Below, one piece after another: positions 14,610 to 22,893 of a DNA stretch of 38,973 nt (within the stretch, counting starts at the first letter, position 1; the number at the start of each line of letters is the position of its first letter). The notes under the pieces are model-generated. The model was given only the letters and a program-made list of their open reading frames with translations, was not told where the DNA came from and searched no databases. The stretch covers positions 1 through 38,973 of the forward strand of contig URNM01000006.1 of assembly GCA_900549185.1 (NCBI GenBank), given 5' to 3'. This stretch comes from an uncultured Collinsella sp. Lineage in GTDB: Bacteria; Actinomycetota; Coriobacteriia; Coriobacteriales; Coriobacteriaceae. The position numbers and the translations under genes are program-made.

Positions 14610-17390
14610 TTATGCCTCACCTCCTTTGGAGTGCTTGCCAAGCGCGGTGGTATCTCCATCATTTGTGGCTGTGCTGTCGCTGCCCTGAGATTTATGGTGC
14701 GAGCCGATATGCGGCAAGCGGCCCGTGGACTGATCGCCGCCCTTGGCACCACGCTCGCTGGCGTTGAGGCCAAACATGTGGCGGGCGGCAGGAATGGCGG
14801 CCGTGTGTTCGCGCATCTCGCGACGCAGGTCCTCATCCGAAAGCGCCGAGATGCGCATCTGGGTATTGAGGCTCGCTCGGATATATTCGATATTGATAAG
14901 CCAGCCGCAGATGGCAATAACCGAGATGATCCAAATGACAAGCAGGATGATCTTGCCGTTATTGTCGATATCGAGAACCGTCGACAGGACAAAGAGCAGG
15001 ACCTGAACGCCCACCACGGCGGCAAAACCGCCCTTGATGTAGTACGGGTAGCGATGTTCAAAGGCGACCGCATGATCGAGCAGTTCGCGACGGTACGAAT
15101 CGGAATCGAGCATGACGCGCATGGCCGTGCGCAGCGAGTAGCGCTGGCGCGGCAGGTCGTTGGACTCGCAAATCATCATACCGGTCGTGGAGAGCTGTTT
15201 ATCAAAGAGCAGGTTAAGGTTGAGCAGCAGCGGACGCAGCTGCAGGCCGATAAAGAGCGCCACGATCAAGAACACGCCCAGAATGCACAGGTTAAACAGG
15301 TAGTTGAACGAATACATGCCGCCGACCGTCTCGCGCAGCAGATTGATGCCGTAGGTAAAGGGCAGCAGCGGGTGCAGCCACTGGAAGAAGCCGGGCATCA
15401 TCTCGATGGGGTACATGCCCGACGAACCCGGGATCTGCACGATGACGAGAATGACGCCGATAGCCTTGCCGATATGCTTAAACGTGGTGGACAGCGCATA
15501 GATGATATTGACGTAGGTGAACGAAATGGCGATGCCGCCCAGCACGAACAGCAGCGGGCTGACGCACTGCACGCCAATCACCAGATCGCCTACCGTAACG
15601 ATGATGGCCTGCAACGCGCCCAGGATCACCATGAGCAACCAGCGGCCAAAGTAGCCTTGGCGCGCCGTAAAGCTGCCAACACCTTCACGGTCGACCTCGA
15701 GCTTGTAAATGGCGATGAGCACATAGCCGCCCACCCAAAGCGCCAGATTGGTGTAGAAGGGAGCGATGCCCGAGCCAAAGCTCTTGACCGGATAGATTGA
15801 CTTGGACGTCAACTCAACCGGAGACGCCATGAAATCTGCCACGTCATTGACATCGACGCCCATCAGATCGGCCAGCTCGCCCATGGACTCGGAGGTCTGC
15901 AGCGCCGCGATGTCATTGGCGGCGGTTGCAAGCTTGTCCTGGACCTTGGCAAGCGAGGAATCGGTCTGGGACAGCGTGGTCTTGGCCTGGCCGAGCGTAG
16001 CGCTAAGCTGCGCCAACGTGCCGCGCGCATTTGCAAGTGTAGGTGTCATACCCGAGACGATACCGGTCAGGTCGCCCGAAACGGCAGCAAAAGAGTCGAG
16101 CGCGCTCGAGGCCTTCGGCAGCGCGTTTTGGCCCAAGTCCGTCTGGGCTTGGCCAAGGTTGGTCGCACCGGTATGAATTGCGTTATTGATAGCGTCACTG
16201 GCACCCGAAACAGCCGCTGCGTCATTCGCCATGGCGCTCGACTGCGCGGACAGACCGTCCTTGATGCTCTGAAGCTTTTCATTCTGCTCTCGAAGCAAAT
16301 CGATGGTCGATACAATGCGCGCGTCAATTTCCTCGGAACCTGTCGACGTGTCATTGGCGAGAATCTCCAAGTGCCCGATAACGGCCTTATTGTGGTCGAT
16401 CGTCGCTTGAAGAGACTCGAGCGAGTTGTCGATACGGGTGGTCGTAGATGTGACCGCGCCCGTCAGCTTGCCGATGGCAGCGTTCGCAGAGGCCGACGTC
16501 TTGGTGAGCGCAAGGCTGCCTTCCGAGAGCGCCTTGGAGAGCGAGGTGATGGAGTTGCCCGCCGTGGTGCGAGCTTCGCTCAGCAGGTCGTTGCCCTGGG
16601 AGATCGCCTGCGTCAGCGACGGTGCCTGGCCTTGCAAGCCGGCAAGTGCCGCATCAGCCGAGGCGATAGCGCCACTCGTCTTATCGATGGCGGCATTCAT
16701 ATCGCCAATCGAATCGCGCACCTCGCCCAAGGTGTCGGACGCCTCGGACACCGAACTTGCCAGCGAGTCCTGAGTCTGGGTTGCCTTGTCCTTTAAATCG
16801 ACACCGGCATCCTTGGCGATACCGGCAACAGTCTTGCCTACCGTAGAGACAAATTCCGAGTTGATCTGCTCCTCGATGGTGTTTGCACCGGTATCGGTAA
16901 CCTTGGGCGCAATGGCGCTCTTCTTCTCATTGACGTAGTACGTGAGCTTGGGCTGATGGTAGTTGCCGTCGAGCATCGAAACCAGGTTATCCGAGAAGTT
17001 CTTGGGAATCACGATAGCGGCATAGTACTCGCCGCTCTCGACGCCCTCCTTGGCATCGGCCGTCGAGTCGACGAACGTCCAGCCCAACTGATGATTCTCC
17101 TTGAGCTGGTCGACCACTTTGTCGCCAGCGTTGAGCTCACCCACCAAGTCGTTTTGGGTGCCTCGATCGTTGTTGGCGATAGCAATCTTGATGCCTTGGG
17201 TGTTTCCATACGGATCCCAGTTTGCCACGATGTTATACCAGGCATACAGCGAGGGAATAACGCACACGCCTAGGGTAACCACCAGGGCGACGGGGTTCAC
17301 AAGCAGTCGCTTAATGTCGCGCTTAAATATCGCAAAGGAAACCTTTGCATTGGATAGTTTGCTGCCGAGACTCACGCTTGGACCATCCAT
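14610..17390 (-). CDS. YhgE/Pip domain membrane protein, long paralogue
   Basis: Same layout as the downstream gene: IFKRDIKRLLVNPVAL leads into the first membrane helix, then a long helical extracellular region with many Ser, Ala and Asp, then a six-helix ABC-2-like block (from APFYTNLALWVGGYVLIA). Unlike its neighbour it goes on for some 200 residues with two more hydrophobic helices (KGGFAAVVGVQVLLFVLSTV and ILLVIWIISVIAICGWL) and a polar, Gly/Ser/His-rich tail. Start is uncertain: ATG 17390 is used here; the frame is open to a TTG at 17459 with an ATG at 17426, none with a strong ribosome binding site. It heads a two-gene operon with the 729-residue gene. Confidence 0.85.
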   Translation of the reverse strand: MDGPSVSLGSKLSNAKVSFAIFKRDIKRLLVNPVALVVTLGVCVIPSLYAWYNIVANWDPYGNTQGIKIAIANNDRGTQNDLVGELNAGDKVVDQLKENHQLGWTFVDSTADAKEGVESGEYYAAIVIPKNFSDNLVSMLDGNYHQPKLTYYVNEKKSAIAPKVTDTGANTIEEQINSEFVSTVGKTVAGIAKDAGVDLKDKATQTQDSLASSVSEASDTLGEVRDSIGDMNAAIDKTSGAIASADAALAGLQGQAPSLTQAISQGNDLLSEARTTAGNSITSLSKALSEGSLALTKTSASANAAIGKLTGAVTSTTTRIDNSLESLQATIDHNKAVIGHLEILANDTSTGSEEIDARIVSTIDLLREQNEKLQSIKDGLSAQSSAMANDAAAVSGASDAINNAIHTGATNLGQAQTDLGQNALPKASSALDSFAAVSGDLTGIVSGMTPTLANARGTLAQLSATLGQAKTTLSQTDSSLAKVQDKLATAANDIAALQTSESMGELADLMGVDVNDVADFMASPVELTSKSIYPVKSFGSGIAPFYTNLALWVGGYVLIAIYKLEVDREGVGSFTARQGYFGRWLLMVILGALQAIIVTVGDLVIGVQCVSPLLFVLGGIAISFTYVNIIYALSTTFKHIGKAIGVILVIVQIPGSSGMYPIEMMPGFFQWLHPLLPFTYGINLLRETVGGMYSFNYLFNLCILGVFLIVALFIGLQLRPLLLNLNLLFDKQLSTTGMMICESNDLPRQRYSLRTAMRVMLDSDSYRRELLDHAVAFEHRYPYYIKGGFAAVVGVQVLLFVLSTVLDIDNNGKIILLVIWIISVIAICGWLINIEYIRASLNTQMRISALSDEDLRREMREHTAAIPAARHMFGLNASERGAKGGDQSTGRLPHIGSHHKSQGSDSTATNDGDTTALGKHSKGGEA

Positions 17391-17482
17391 CCTGTCGTTA
17401 AATCGAATCGTACTATCGACAACCATTGTACGTAGGCGCTTTAGCGTCTCAGAGCACAATGGTATTGAGTTTTGCGGGTAGC

Positions 17483-17518
17483 AATATACTACGAAGATGA
17501 GTTAACGTACAGTTGTAC
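17483..17518 (-). promoter_or_regulatory. Possible promoter and operator of the yhgE operon
   Basis: On the minus strand TATATT (17483-17488) is a fair -10. About 18 bases upstream lies the dyad GTACA-GT-TGTAC (17507-17518), overlapping the place of a -35 box. Small dyads like this are common TetR-family operators, and TetR regulators often accompany YhgE genes; no such regulator gene is adjacent here. Confidence 0.4.
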
Positions 17519-17577
17519 AGTATCCTAAATTTCAGCAGGTCACAAAACCACAACCCGCACAAATTAGCAATTCAAAT

Positions 17578-17631
17578 AGTCATCAGGGACGTTCTTAAAT
17601 GACTAGTCAAACAAGAACGTCCCCAATGACT
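17578..17631. repeat. Inverted repeat containing GGGACGTTCTT
   Basis: AGTCATCAGGGACGTTCTT (17578-17596) is complementary to 17613-17631 at 18 of 19 positions. The loop holds the small palindrome TGACTAGTCA. No gene lies here. A related GGAACGTCCC is seen at about 20085-20094 in another gap, which suggests a dispersed family. Confidence 0.7.
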
Positions 17632-17674
17632 ACTTAGGACCACGGCAACGTCGATGTTTTGGCAATGCCAGCGA

Positions 17675-17774
17675 GCGGGCGCCAGAGCGAACAAATTGGC
17701 ATGAAAAGAGGACGGCATAGACCTTCTGGTCATGCCGTCCTCTTTGAATGACAAGTTGTCGCTCTGGCGCCCGC
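17675..17774. repeat. Palindromic terminator-like element, family B copy 2
   Basis: Outer arms 17675-17690 and 17759-17774 are a perfect 16-bp inverted repeat. The inner hairpin pairs 17705-17723 with 17728-17745, leaving one unpaired A, exactly as in copy 1 at 9770-9794. On the minus strand the inner stem is followed by CTCTTTTC, so it can serve as an intrinsic terminator for htpG. Outer arms are unrelated to those of copy 1. Confidence 0.75.
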
Positions 17775-17789
17775 GCAGCGTCGACTGGT

Positions 17790-17860
17790 CCGCCGTTCGT
17801 TAGAACGGCGGAACTGAGGGCAGCGTCGAGCCGTTACGCGGTTTGGTAAAACCGCGTAAC
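17790..17860. repeat. Two simple perfect hairpins just 3' of htpG
   Basis: CCGCCGTTC (17790-17798) pairs with GAACGGCGG (17803-17811), and GTTACGCGGTTT (17833-17844) pairs with AAACCGCGTAAC (17849-17860). Neither has a T-run. With the elements at 17578 and 17675, they fill most of the 408-base gap between htpG and the yhgE operon. Confidence 0.7.
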
Positions 17861-17867
17861 TACCTAA

Positions 17868-19892
17868 CTACATCAAGTTGCAAACAGCCGCCGCGAAGGC
17901 AACGGGGTCCTCGGGGAGGATACCCTCGACCAGCAGGGCCTGATCGTAGAGCAGACCAGAGTACTGCTTGATCTTGTCGGCGTCGCCTGCCTTCTGGGCA
18001 GCGACAAGCTTGTCAAAGACCGGGTGCTTGGCGTTGAGCTCGAGCACGCGCTGGCTCTTGGGCATGCCGTCGGGCGCGCCCTCGGGTCCCTTCTGGAGTA
18101 CCTTCTCCATCTCAAGCGAAAGCGGACCCTCGGTGGTGATGCAAGCGGGGGCATCGGTCAGGCGCGCGGAGACGGCAACTTTCTCGACCTTGTCACCGAG
18201 TGCCTCCTTCATAGCGCTAAAGAGGTCCTCGTTCTCCTTGGTGGCGTCCTCGGCCTCCTTCTTCTCATCCTCGGTCGCCAGGTCTAGATCACCGGTCGCG
18301 ACGTTCTTGAGCTCCAGATGACGATCCTCGACCTCGGGCTCGGCATCGTCGGCCACAGCCTTTTCGGCAGCCTCGCGAGCTGCGTCGTCCTCATAGATCT
18401 TGGGCATATCGGCGGCAACGTACTCACGCATAGCTTGGAACGTAAACTCATCCACATCCTGCGTCAGCAGCAGCACGTCATAGCCGCGGTCGAGCACGCC
18501 CTTTACCACGGGCATCTTGGCCAAGCGCTCGCGCGAGTCACCGGCGGCGTAGTAGATGGCCTTCTGATCCTCGGGCATGCCCTTGGCATACTCGGCCAGG
18601 GTAATCATCTTCTGTTCCTTGGCAGACCAGAACAGCAACAGGTCGGCGAGCTCATCGGCCTTCATGCCATAGCTCGAGTAGATGCCGTACTTAAGGCCGC
18701 GGCCAAAGTTCTCAAAGAACTTCTCGTAGGCCTCGCGGTCGTTGTCACGCATATCCTCAAGGTCAGCGGTGATCTTCTTTTCCACACGCTTGGCGATGGC
18801 CTTGAGCTGACGGTTCTGCTGCAGCGTCTCACGCGAGATGTTGAGCGACACGTCGGCGGAATCCACGACGCCGCGGACAAAGTTGTAGTAGTCGGGCAGC
18901 AGGTCGTCGCACTTCTCCATGATCAGGACATTGGAGCTGTAGAGCGCCAGACCCTTCTCGTAATCCTTGCTGTACAGATCGAACGGCGCGCGGCCCGGCA
19001 CAAACAGCAGGGCGTCATACTCGAGCGTGCCCTCGGCATGGAAGCTGATGGTGCGCGCAGGATCGTCAAAGTCGTGGAACGTAGACTTGTAGAACTCGTC
19101 GTAGTCCTTCTGCTCAACATCGAAGCTGCGCTTTTTCCAAATCGGCGTCATGGAGTTGATGGTCTCGAGCTCCTGGTAGTCCTCGTACTCGGGCTTGTAA
19201 TCGTCGCCGGCGTCCTCGGGCTTGGGTTTCTGGCGGCTCTTGGACACCATCATCTGAATCGGGTAGCGCACATAGTTGCTGTACTGCTGAATCAGGCTCT
19301 TGAGGCCCCACTCGGTCAGGAAGCGATCGTAGGTCTCGGCCTCGCCGTCGGCGTCGAGCTTCTCGTTCTCACGCAGCGTCAGAATGACATCGGTACCGTG
19401 CTCGGCGCGCTCGCCGTCCTCGATGGTATACCCCTCAAGACCATCAGACTCCCATACGTGAGCGGTGTCCTCGCCATAGGCGCGGCTGACGACCTTCACA
19501 TGGCTGGCGACCATAAAAGCCGAGTAGAAGCCCACGCCAAACTGGCCGATGATGTCGACATCCGAACCCTGCTGCTCGGCGTTCTCGGTCTTAAACTCCT
19601 CGGAGCCGGAATGGGCGATGGTGCCCAGGTTGCGCTCGAGCTCCTCGGCGGTCATGCCAATGCCGTTATCCGAGATGGTAATGGTGCGGGCGTCTTTATC
19701 AAAGGAGACGCGAATGGCCAGGTCGCCCTGGTCGATCTTGACGCTCGGGTCCTGCAGGCTCTTAAAGTTGAGCTTGTCGACGGCGTCGCTCGCGTTAGAG
19801 ATAAGCTCGCGCAGGAAGATTTCTTTATTGGTGTAGATGGAGTTGATCATGAGGTCGAGCAGTTTTTTGCTCTCGGTCTTAAATTGACGCAT
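17868..19892 (-). CDS. htpG: Molecular chaperone HtpG (Hsp90)
   Basis: Bacterial Hsp90: an ATP-dependent homodimeric chaperone of the cytosol. The GHKL ATPase domain is complete: IFLRELISNASDAVDKL, the Asp-Gly box SDNGIGMTAEEL and the glycine-rich lid QFGVGFYSAFMV. The middle domain has the ISRETLQQNRQLKAI motif with the catalytic Arg. The C-terminal part carries an acidic stretch of about 50 residues (around position 500-550) before the dimerisation domain, making it 674 residues rather than the usual 620 or so. ATG 19892 has AAAGGA six bases upstream. No CIRCE or HspR operator is seen upstream. It appears monocistronic. Confidence 0.96.
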   Translation of the reverse strand: MRQFKTESKKLLDLMINSIYTNKEIFLRELISNASDAVDKLNFKSLQDPSVKIDQGDLAIRVSFDKDARTITISDNGIGMTAEELERNLGTIAHSGSEEFKTENAEQQGSDVDIIGQFGVGFYSAFMVASHVKVVSRAYGEDTAHVWESDGLEGYTIEDGERAEHGTDVILTLRENEKLDADGEAETYDRFLTEWGLKSLIQQYSNYVRYPIQMMVSKSRQKPKPEDAGDDYKPEYEDYQELETINSMTPIWKKRSFDVEQKDYDEFYKSTFHDFDDPARTISFHAEGTLEYDALLFVPGRAPFDLYSKDYEKGLALYSSNVLIMEKCDDLLPDYYNFVRGVVDSADVSLNISRETLQQNRQLKAIAKRVEKKITADLEDMRDNDREAYEKFFENFGRGLKYGIYSSYGMKADELADLLLFWSAKEQKMITLAEYAKGMPEDQKAIYYAAGDSRERLAKMPVVKGVLDRGYDVLLLTQDVDEFTFQAMREYVAADMPKIYEDDAAREAAEKAVADDAEPEVEDRHLELKNVATGDLDLATEDEKKEAEDATKENEDLFSAMKEALGDKVEKVAVSARLTDAPACITTEGPLSLEMEKVLQKGPEGAPDGMPKSQRVLELNAKHPVFDKLVAAQKAGDADKIKQYSGLLYDQALLVEGILPEDPVAFAAAVCNLM

Positions 19893-20094
19893 GTGCAGTC
19901 CTTTCGCGCTACCCCCGCCCGCAAAAACGGCCCGGTCGCCCGAGCCGCATCGCAGACCTGCTATGTTCAGACTTAGATTTTATAACCCATTAGCGCGCAT
20001 ATATACATACGGAATCGAAAAACTGTATGTCCAAGCGCTCCGAAGCACCAATTACCAAGGAGTGTCCCCAACCGCCGGCAGAAAAGGAACGTCC

Positions 20095-20595
20095 CTATCT
20101 GCCATCTACGCGCTTGGCCATCCAGGCATGGGGCTGGCCCTCGTCTTCGTAATCTACCGGGGCAATTTGCGTGTAGCCCGCCTTGGCATAGAGTGGCAGC
20201 ACGTATTCCTGCGCATGCAGCTTAATAAGCTTAGCGCCGGCATCGCGTGCACACGCATCACTGGCCTCAACGATCGCACTCGCCAGACCGCGACGGCGTA
20301 TGCTCGGCAACACGGCCACGCGCCCCATAATGTAGGTCTCCCCCGCCGCGACGCCTTCGTCCAAGTCGCACGCCGGCGACACTGGAGCCTCTGCGTCAGC
20401 CGCGCGCTCAAGCTCTTCGGGAAACACGCGCGAGCAACCGGCAAGCTCGCCGTCTACATAGAGCGTCACATGAATGCAGCTCGGATCCTCGTCGATAGCA
20501 TCGAACTCATTCTCGTAGCCCTGCTCGTCCATAAAAACGACGCGGCGCACCAACGCCGCGTCATCAAAGCATCCCGTCTTAAGTTGGATATCCAT
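20095..20595 (-). CDS. GNAT family N-acetyltransferase
   Basis: A 166-residue single-domain acetyltransferase. The acetyl-CoA loop is visible as VAVLPSIRRRGLASAIV (motif A, R/Q-x-x-G-x-A), followed by GAKLIKLHAQEYVLPLYAKAGY, the pattern common in ElaA-like proteins. Substrate unknown. It begins 38 bases after the stop codon of the cpsB-like gene on the same strand, so it may be read from the cps transcript. Confidence 0.88.
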   Translation of the reverse strand: MDIQLKTGCFDDAALVRRVVFMDEQGYENEFDAIDEDPSCIHVTLYVDGELAGCSRVFPEELERAADAEAPVSPACDLDEGVAAGETYIMGRVAVLPSIRRRGLASAIVEASDACARDAGAKLIKLHAQEYVLPLYAKAGYTQIAPVDYEDEGQPHAWMAKRVDGR

Positions 20596-20633
20596 GCTGC
20601 CCTTTCATTCAATGCGAACGTTAGGGACAGATT

Positions 20634-21284
20634 TTAGCGAAAATGAGCTCCGCGCACGCTAAACTTCGCGCGAGCCTTCGCCAGGCAGTCGTAATGACCC
20701 ACGTTATGGGCATCGCTCGCGATGAAGCTGTACAGGTTCTGATCGAACAGGCGCTGTGCCGGCTTTTTCTCGCGACCAAAGCGACCGCCGGCAATAAAGT
20801 CCGCCGAAGCCTGCAGCTTGCAGCCCATATCGACCAGGCGCTCCGCCACGCTTACATCCTTTTGAACCGCACGATAGCGCTCAGGATGAGCGATGATCAC
20901 CTGGTAGCCACGGCACTGCAAATCGTAAATCGTGTTCTCGTACTCTCTAAACGCATACGCATCGGCATGCGTCGAAAGCTCAAGCAGGAACTCATTGGTT
21001 CCATCGAAATGCAAGTGCTCCGCGGCATCGATACCAAGCTCAACGAGCTTTCGATGGTTGACCTCGAAGCCCATCTGGAGCGGAAAACCGTCAGCGTTAT
21101 CGCGCAGCAGCTCAAAGGCATCCCACATCTTGTCGTAATCAAAATAGGGATCACGGCAGTGAGGAGTGCAAACAATTCTGGTTACACCAGCCCGCTTGGC
21201 AGCCTCGAGCATCGCCAAGCTCTCATCGAGATCGGCGGCGCCGTCGTCTACACCCGGCAAGATATGGCAATGAATGTCACGCAT
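20634..21284 (-). CDS. CpsB/YwqE-type protein tyrosine phosphatase (PHP domain)
   Basis: A 216-residue PHP-fold metal-dependent phosphatase, known to dephosphorylate BY-kinases of the CpsD/Wze type and so control polysaccharide chain length. The metal-binding motif DIHCHILPGVDDGA is at the N-terminus, then CTPHCRDPYF, MGFEVNH, IIAHPERYRAV and SDAHN, in the expected order and spacing. It follows the kinase gene by 17 bases, in the order cpsC-cpsD-cpsB. No polysaccharide genes adjoin. Confidence 0.92.
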   Translation of the reverse strand: MRDIHCHILPGVDDGAADLDESLAMLEAAKRAGVTRIVCTPHCRDPYFDYDKMWDAFELLRDNADGFPLQMGFEVNHRKLVELGIDAAEHLHFDGTNEFLLELSTHADAYAFREYENTIYDLQCRGYQVIIAHPERYRAVQKDVSVAERLVDMGCKLQASADFIAGGRFGREKKPAQRLFDQNLYSFIASDAHNVGHYDCLAKARAKFSVRGAHFR

Positions 21285-21301
21285 AGGTCAGCCTTAATCA
21301 A

Positions 21302-22039
21302 CTAAACGTTTGCTCGGTTGGTGAAGATGCCCTTTTTGGAAGTCCCCTGATCGTCGGAGCCCTTCTTCACCTTCTTACCGTCCTTGGTGTAGTAGGAGTA
21401 GTAGTACTCGCTGGTCTCGGTCTCGCAGTAGTTCATAACGGTACCGATGAGCTTGACCTTCTCGGACTTCTTAAGCTGACCGATGGCGTTGAGCGCCTCC
21501 TCGCGCTTGGTGAAATCCTCACGCACGACAAAAAGCGCACCGTCGGTCAGACTTGCGATCTCGGCAGCATCGATGAAGGTGCCGACCGGGGGAGCATCAA
21601 AGATGACGTACTGGAACTTGGCGGACAGTGCCTTTACCAGCTTGGCAAAGCGGTGAGAGACGATGATGTCGGCAGGATTGGGAATATGCGGCTCGGCATC
21701 GAGGAAGTAGAAATTCTTCTGACCTGTCTCGACAATCGCCTGGTCGATAGAAACCTGCTCGGACAGGACTGCATAGAGTCCGCCGCGGGAGCGAACGCCG
21801 AGCATATCGGCAAGGGACCTGCGGCGCATATCGGTCTCGACCAGGAGCACGGACTTGCCGCTGGTGGCGATAGCTTGGGCAAGGTTAATGGAAACCGTAG
21901 ACTTGCCCTCGTTGGGAATCGAGGAGGTAACGGTGATGGTGCGAATGGGGTCGTCCACGCTCGCAAAGCGGATGTTGGCCAGAAGGGTCTTGGCGGCATT
22001 CTGTACAACGAGCTTGTCAGTGTTCTTTGCCTTAGCCAT
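21302..22039 (-). CDS. CpsD/CapB-type tyrosine-protein kinase (BY-kinase)
   Basis: A 245-residue cytoplasmic autokinase working with a CpsC membrane adaptor. Walker A is SSIPNEGKST, Walker A' LLVETDMRRRS and Walker B YVIFDAPPVG. The C-terminal tail has the autophosphorylation cluster SEYYYSYYTKDGKK (five tyrosines) followed by a basic tail. The ATG at 22039 is two bases after the stop codon of the adaptor gene, whose end includes GGTGG as ribosome binding site, so the two are coupled. It probably regulates export or assembly of a surface polysaccharide encoded elsewhere. Confidence 0.93.
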   Translation of the reverse strand: MAKAKNTDKLVVQNAAKTLLANIRFASVDDPIRTITVTSSIPNEGKSTVSINLAQAIATSGKSVLLVETDMRRRSLADMLGVRSRGGLYAVLSEQVSIDQAIVETGQKNFYFLDAEPHIPNPADIIVSHRFAKLVKALSAKFQYVIFDAPPVGTFIDAAEIASLTDGALFVVREDFTKREEALNAIGQLKKSEKVKLIGTVMNYCETETSEYYYSYYTKDGKKVKKGSDDQGTSKKGIFTNRANV

Positions 22040-22041
22040 GC

Positions 22042-22698
22042 CTATTTACCACCTTTCATAGCCGGAATTCGGCCAACAACGGGAATGCCCAGGAGCTCTT
22101 CTGCCTCTTCGGCACCGCGGATGCGGGTATTGAGCATGTCTGCCAAAACGACATAGGCAACTGCGATAAAGATGCCCGCGAGGAACGCGACAGCAACGTA
22201 CAGCATACGCTTGGGACCGCTGGGGGCTTCGGGGGTCTTAGCCTCGTCGATAACGTTGATGCTCTGGGCAGCGCCGACGTTCTGAGCGACCGTACTCACC
22301 GAGCTGGCTATGGCCTTTGCGACCTTAGCCGTCTCCTTGGCATCGGTGCCGGTAACCGAAAGCGTAATGACACGCGTGGTGGTCTCGGAGGAAACAGACA
22401 CCTTGTAGTCATCCAGATCGGTGAGGCCCAGTTCATTGGCTGCGCCGCTCTTAACGCTATCGCTATCCAGCAGCGTGGCGATATCGTTGGAAAGCATCTG
22501 GCTCGCCGAGAGATCGTTGTAGCTCATCTGACCGCTATCGTCGGTCTTGGCGAGAATGTACATGCTCGTCGTCGCGGTGTAGGTGTTGTCCATCGCAACA
22601 AAGGACACGATGCCCATGGCGATCGCGCAGACCACCGGAAGGGTGATGACCAGCTTAAGGTGCTTTTTGAGCAGCTGGAACAGTTCGAGAAGGGTCAT
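22042..22698 (-). CDS. CpsC/Wzz-type chain-length determinant and kinase adaptor
   Basis: A 218-residue membrane protein: helix 1 at residues about 16-37 (VITLPVVCAIAMGIVSFVA), an extracellular Ser/Thr/Asp-rich domain (residues 40-160) and helix 2 at about 170-190, preceded by the proline-rich PEAPSGPKR typical of Wzz proteins. The cytoplasmic tail would activate CpsD. First gene of the cpsC-cpsD-cpsB unit. Promoter-like sequences lie at 22779-22807. Confidence 0.9.
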   Translation of the reverse strand: MTLLELFQLLKKHLKLVITLPVVCAIAMGIVSFVAMDNTYTATTSMYILAKTDDSGQMSYNDLSASQMLSNDIATLLDSDSVKSGAANELGLTDLDDYKVSVSSETTTRVITLSVTGTDAKETAKVAKAIASSVSTVAQNVGAAQSINVIDEAKTPEAPSGPKRMLYVAVAFLAGIFIAVAYVVLADMLNTRIRGAEEAEELLGIPVVGRIPAMKGGK

Positions 22699-22778
22699 GC
22701 AGCTTGCCTTTCATTTCCCCAGTTCGGATTGACAAAACTGTCCGTTTGTTATCGCATCTTTTTACCGAGACCAAACTC

Positions 22779-22807
22779 TATACATAAGAAACAGGCTCTC
22801 CTGTAAA
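22779..22807 (-). promoter_or_regulatory. Probable promoter of cpsC-cpsD-cpsB
   Basis: On the minus strand TTTACA (22802-22807) and TGTATA (22779-22784) are 17 bases apart. They lie about 80 bases upstream of the cpsC-like start and downstream of the terminator of the sensor kinase gene. Confidence 0.5.
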
Positions 22808-22833
22808 AATGTCGGAAGCAATCGTAAAATTGC

Positions 22834-22867
22834 ACAACAACGCCGCACCCGAAAGTCAAATGCGGCG
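22834..22867 (-). terminator. Terminator of the PhoR-like kinase gene
   Basis: On the minus strand CGCCGCA and TGCGGCG pair over a 13-base loop, followed by TTGTTGTG. It lies about 30 bases after the kinase stop codon. Confidence 0.55.
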
Positions 22868-22893
22868 TCTACATCAATATCTATGTTGTATCG

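Noticed and set aside
18318..19976. Plus-strand frame of 552 codons opposite htpG
   Set aside because: Shadow of the htpG codon pattern with no recognisable domain or good ribosome binding site.
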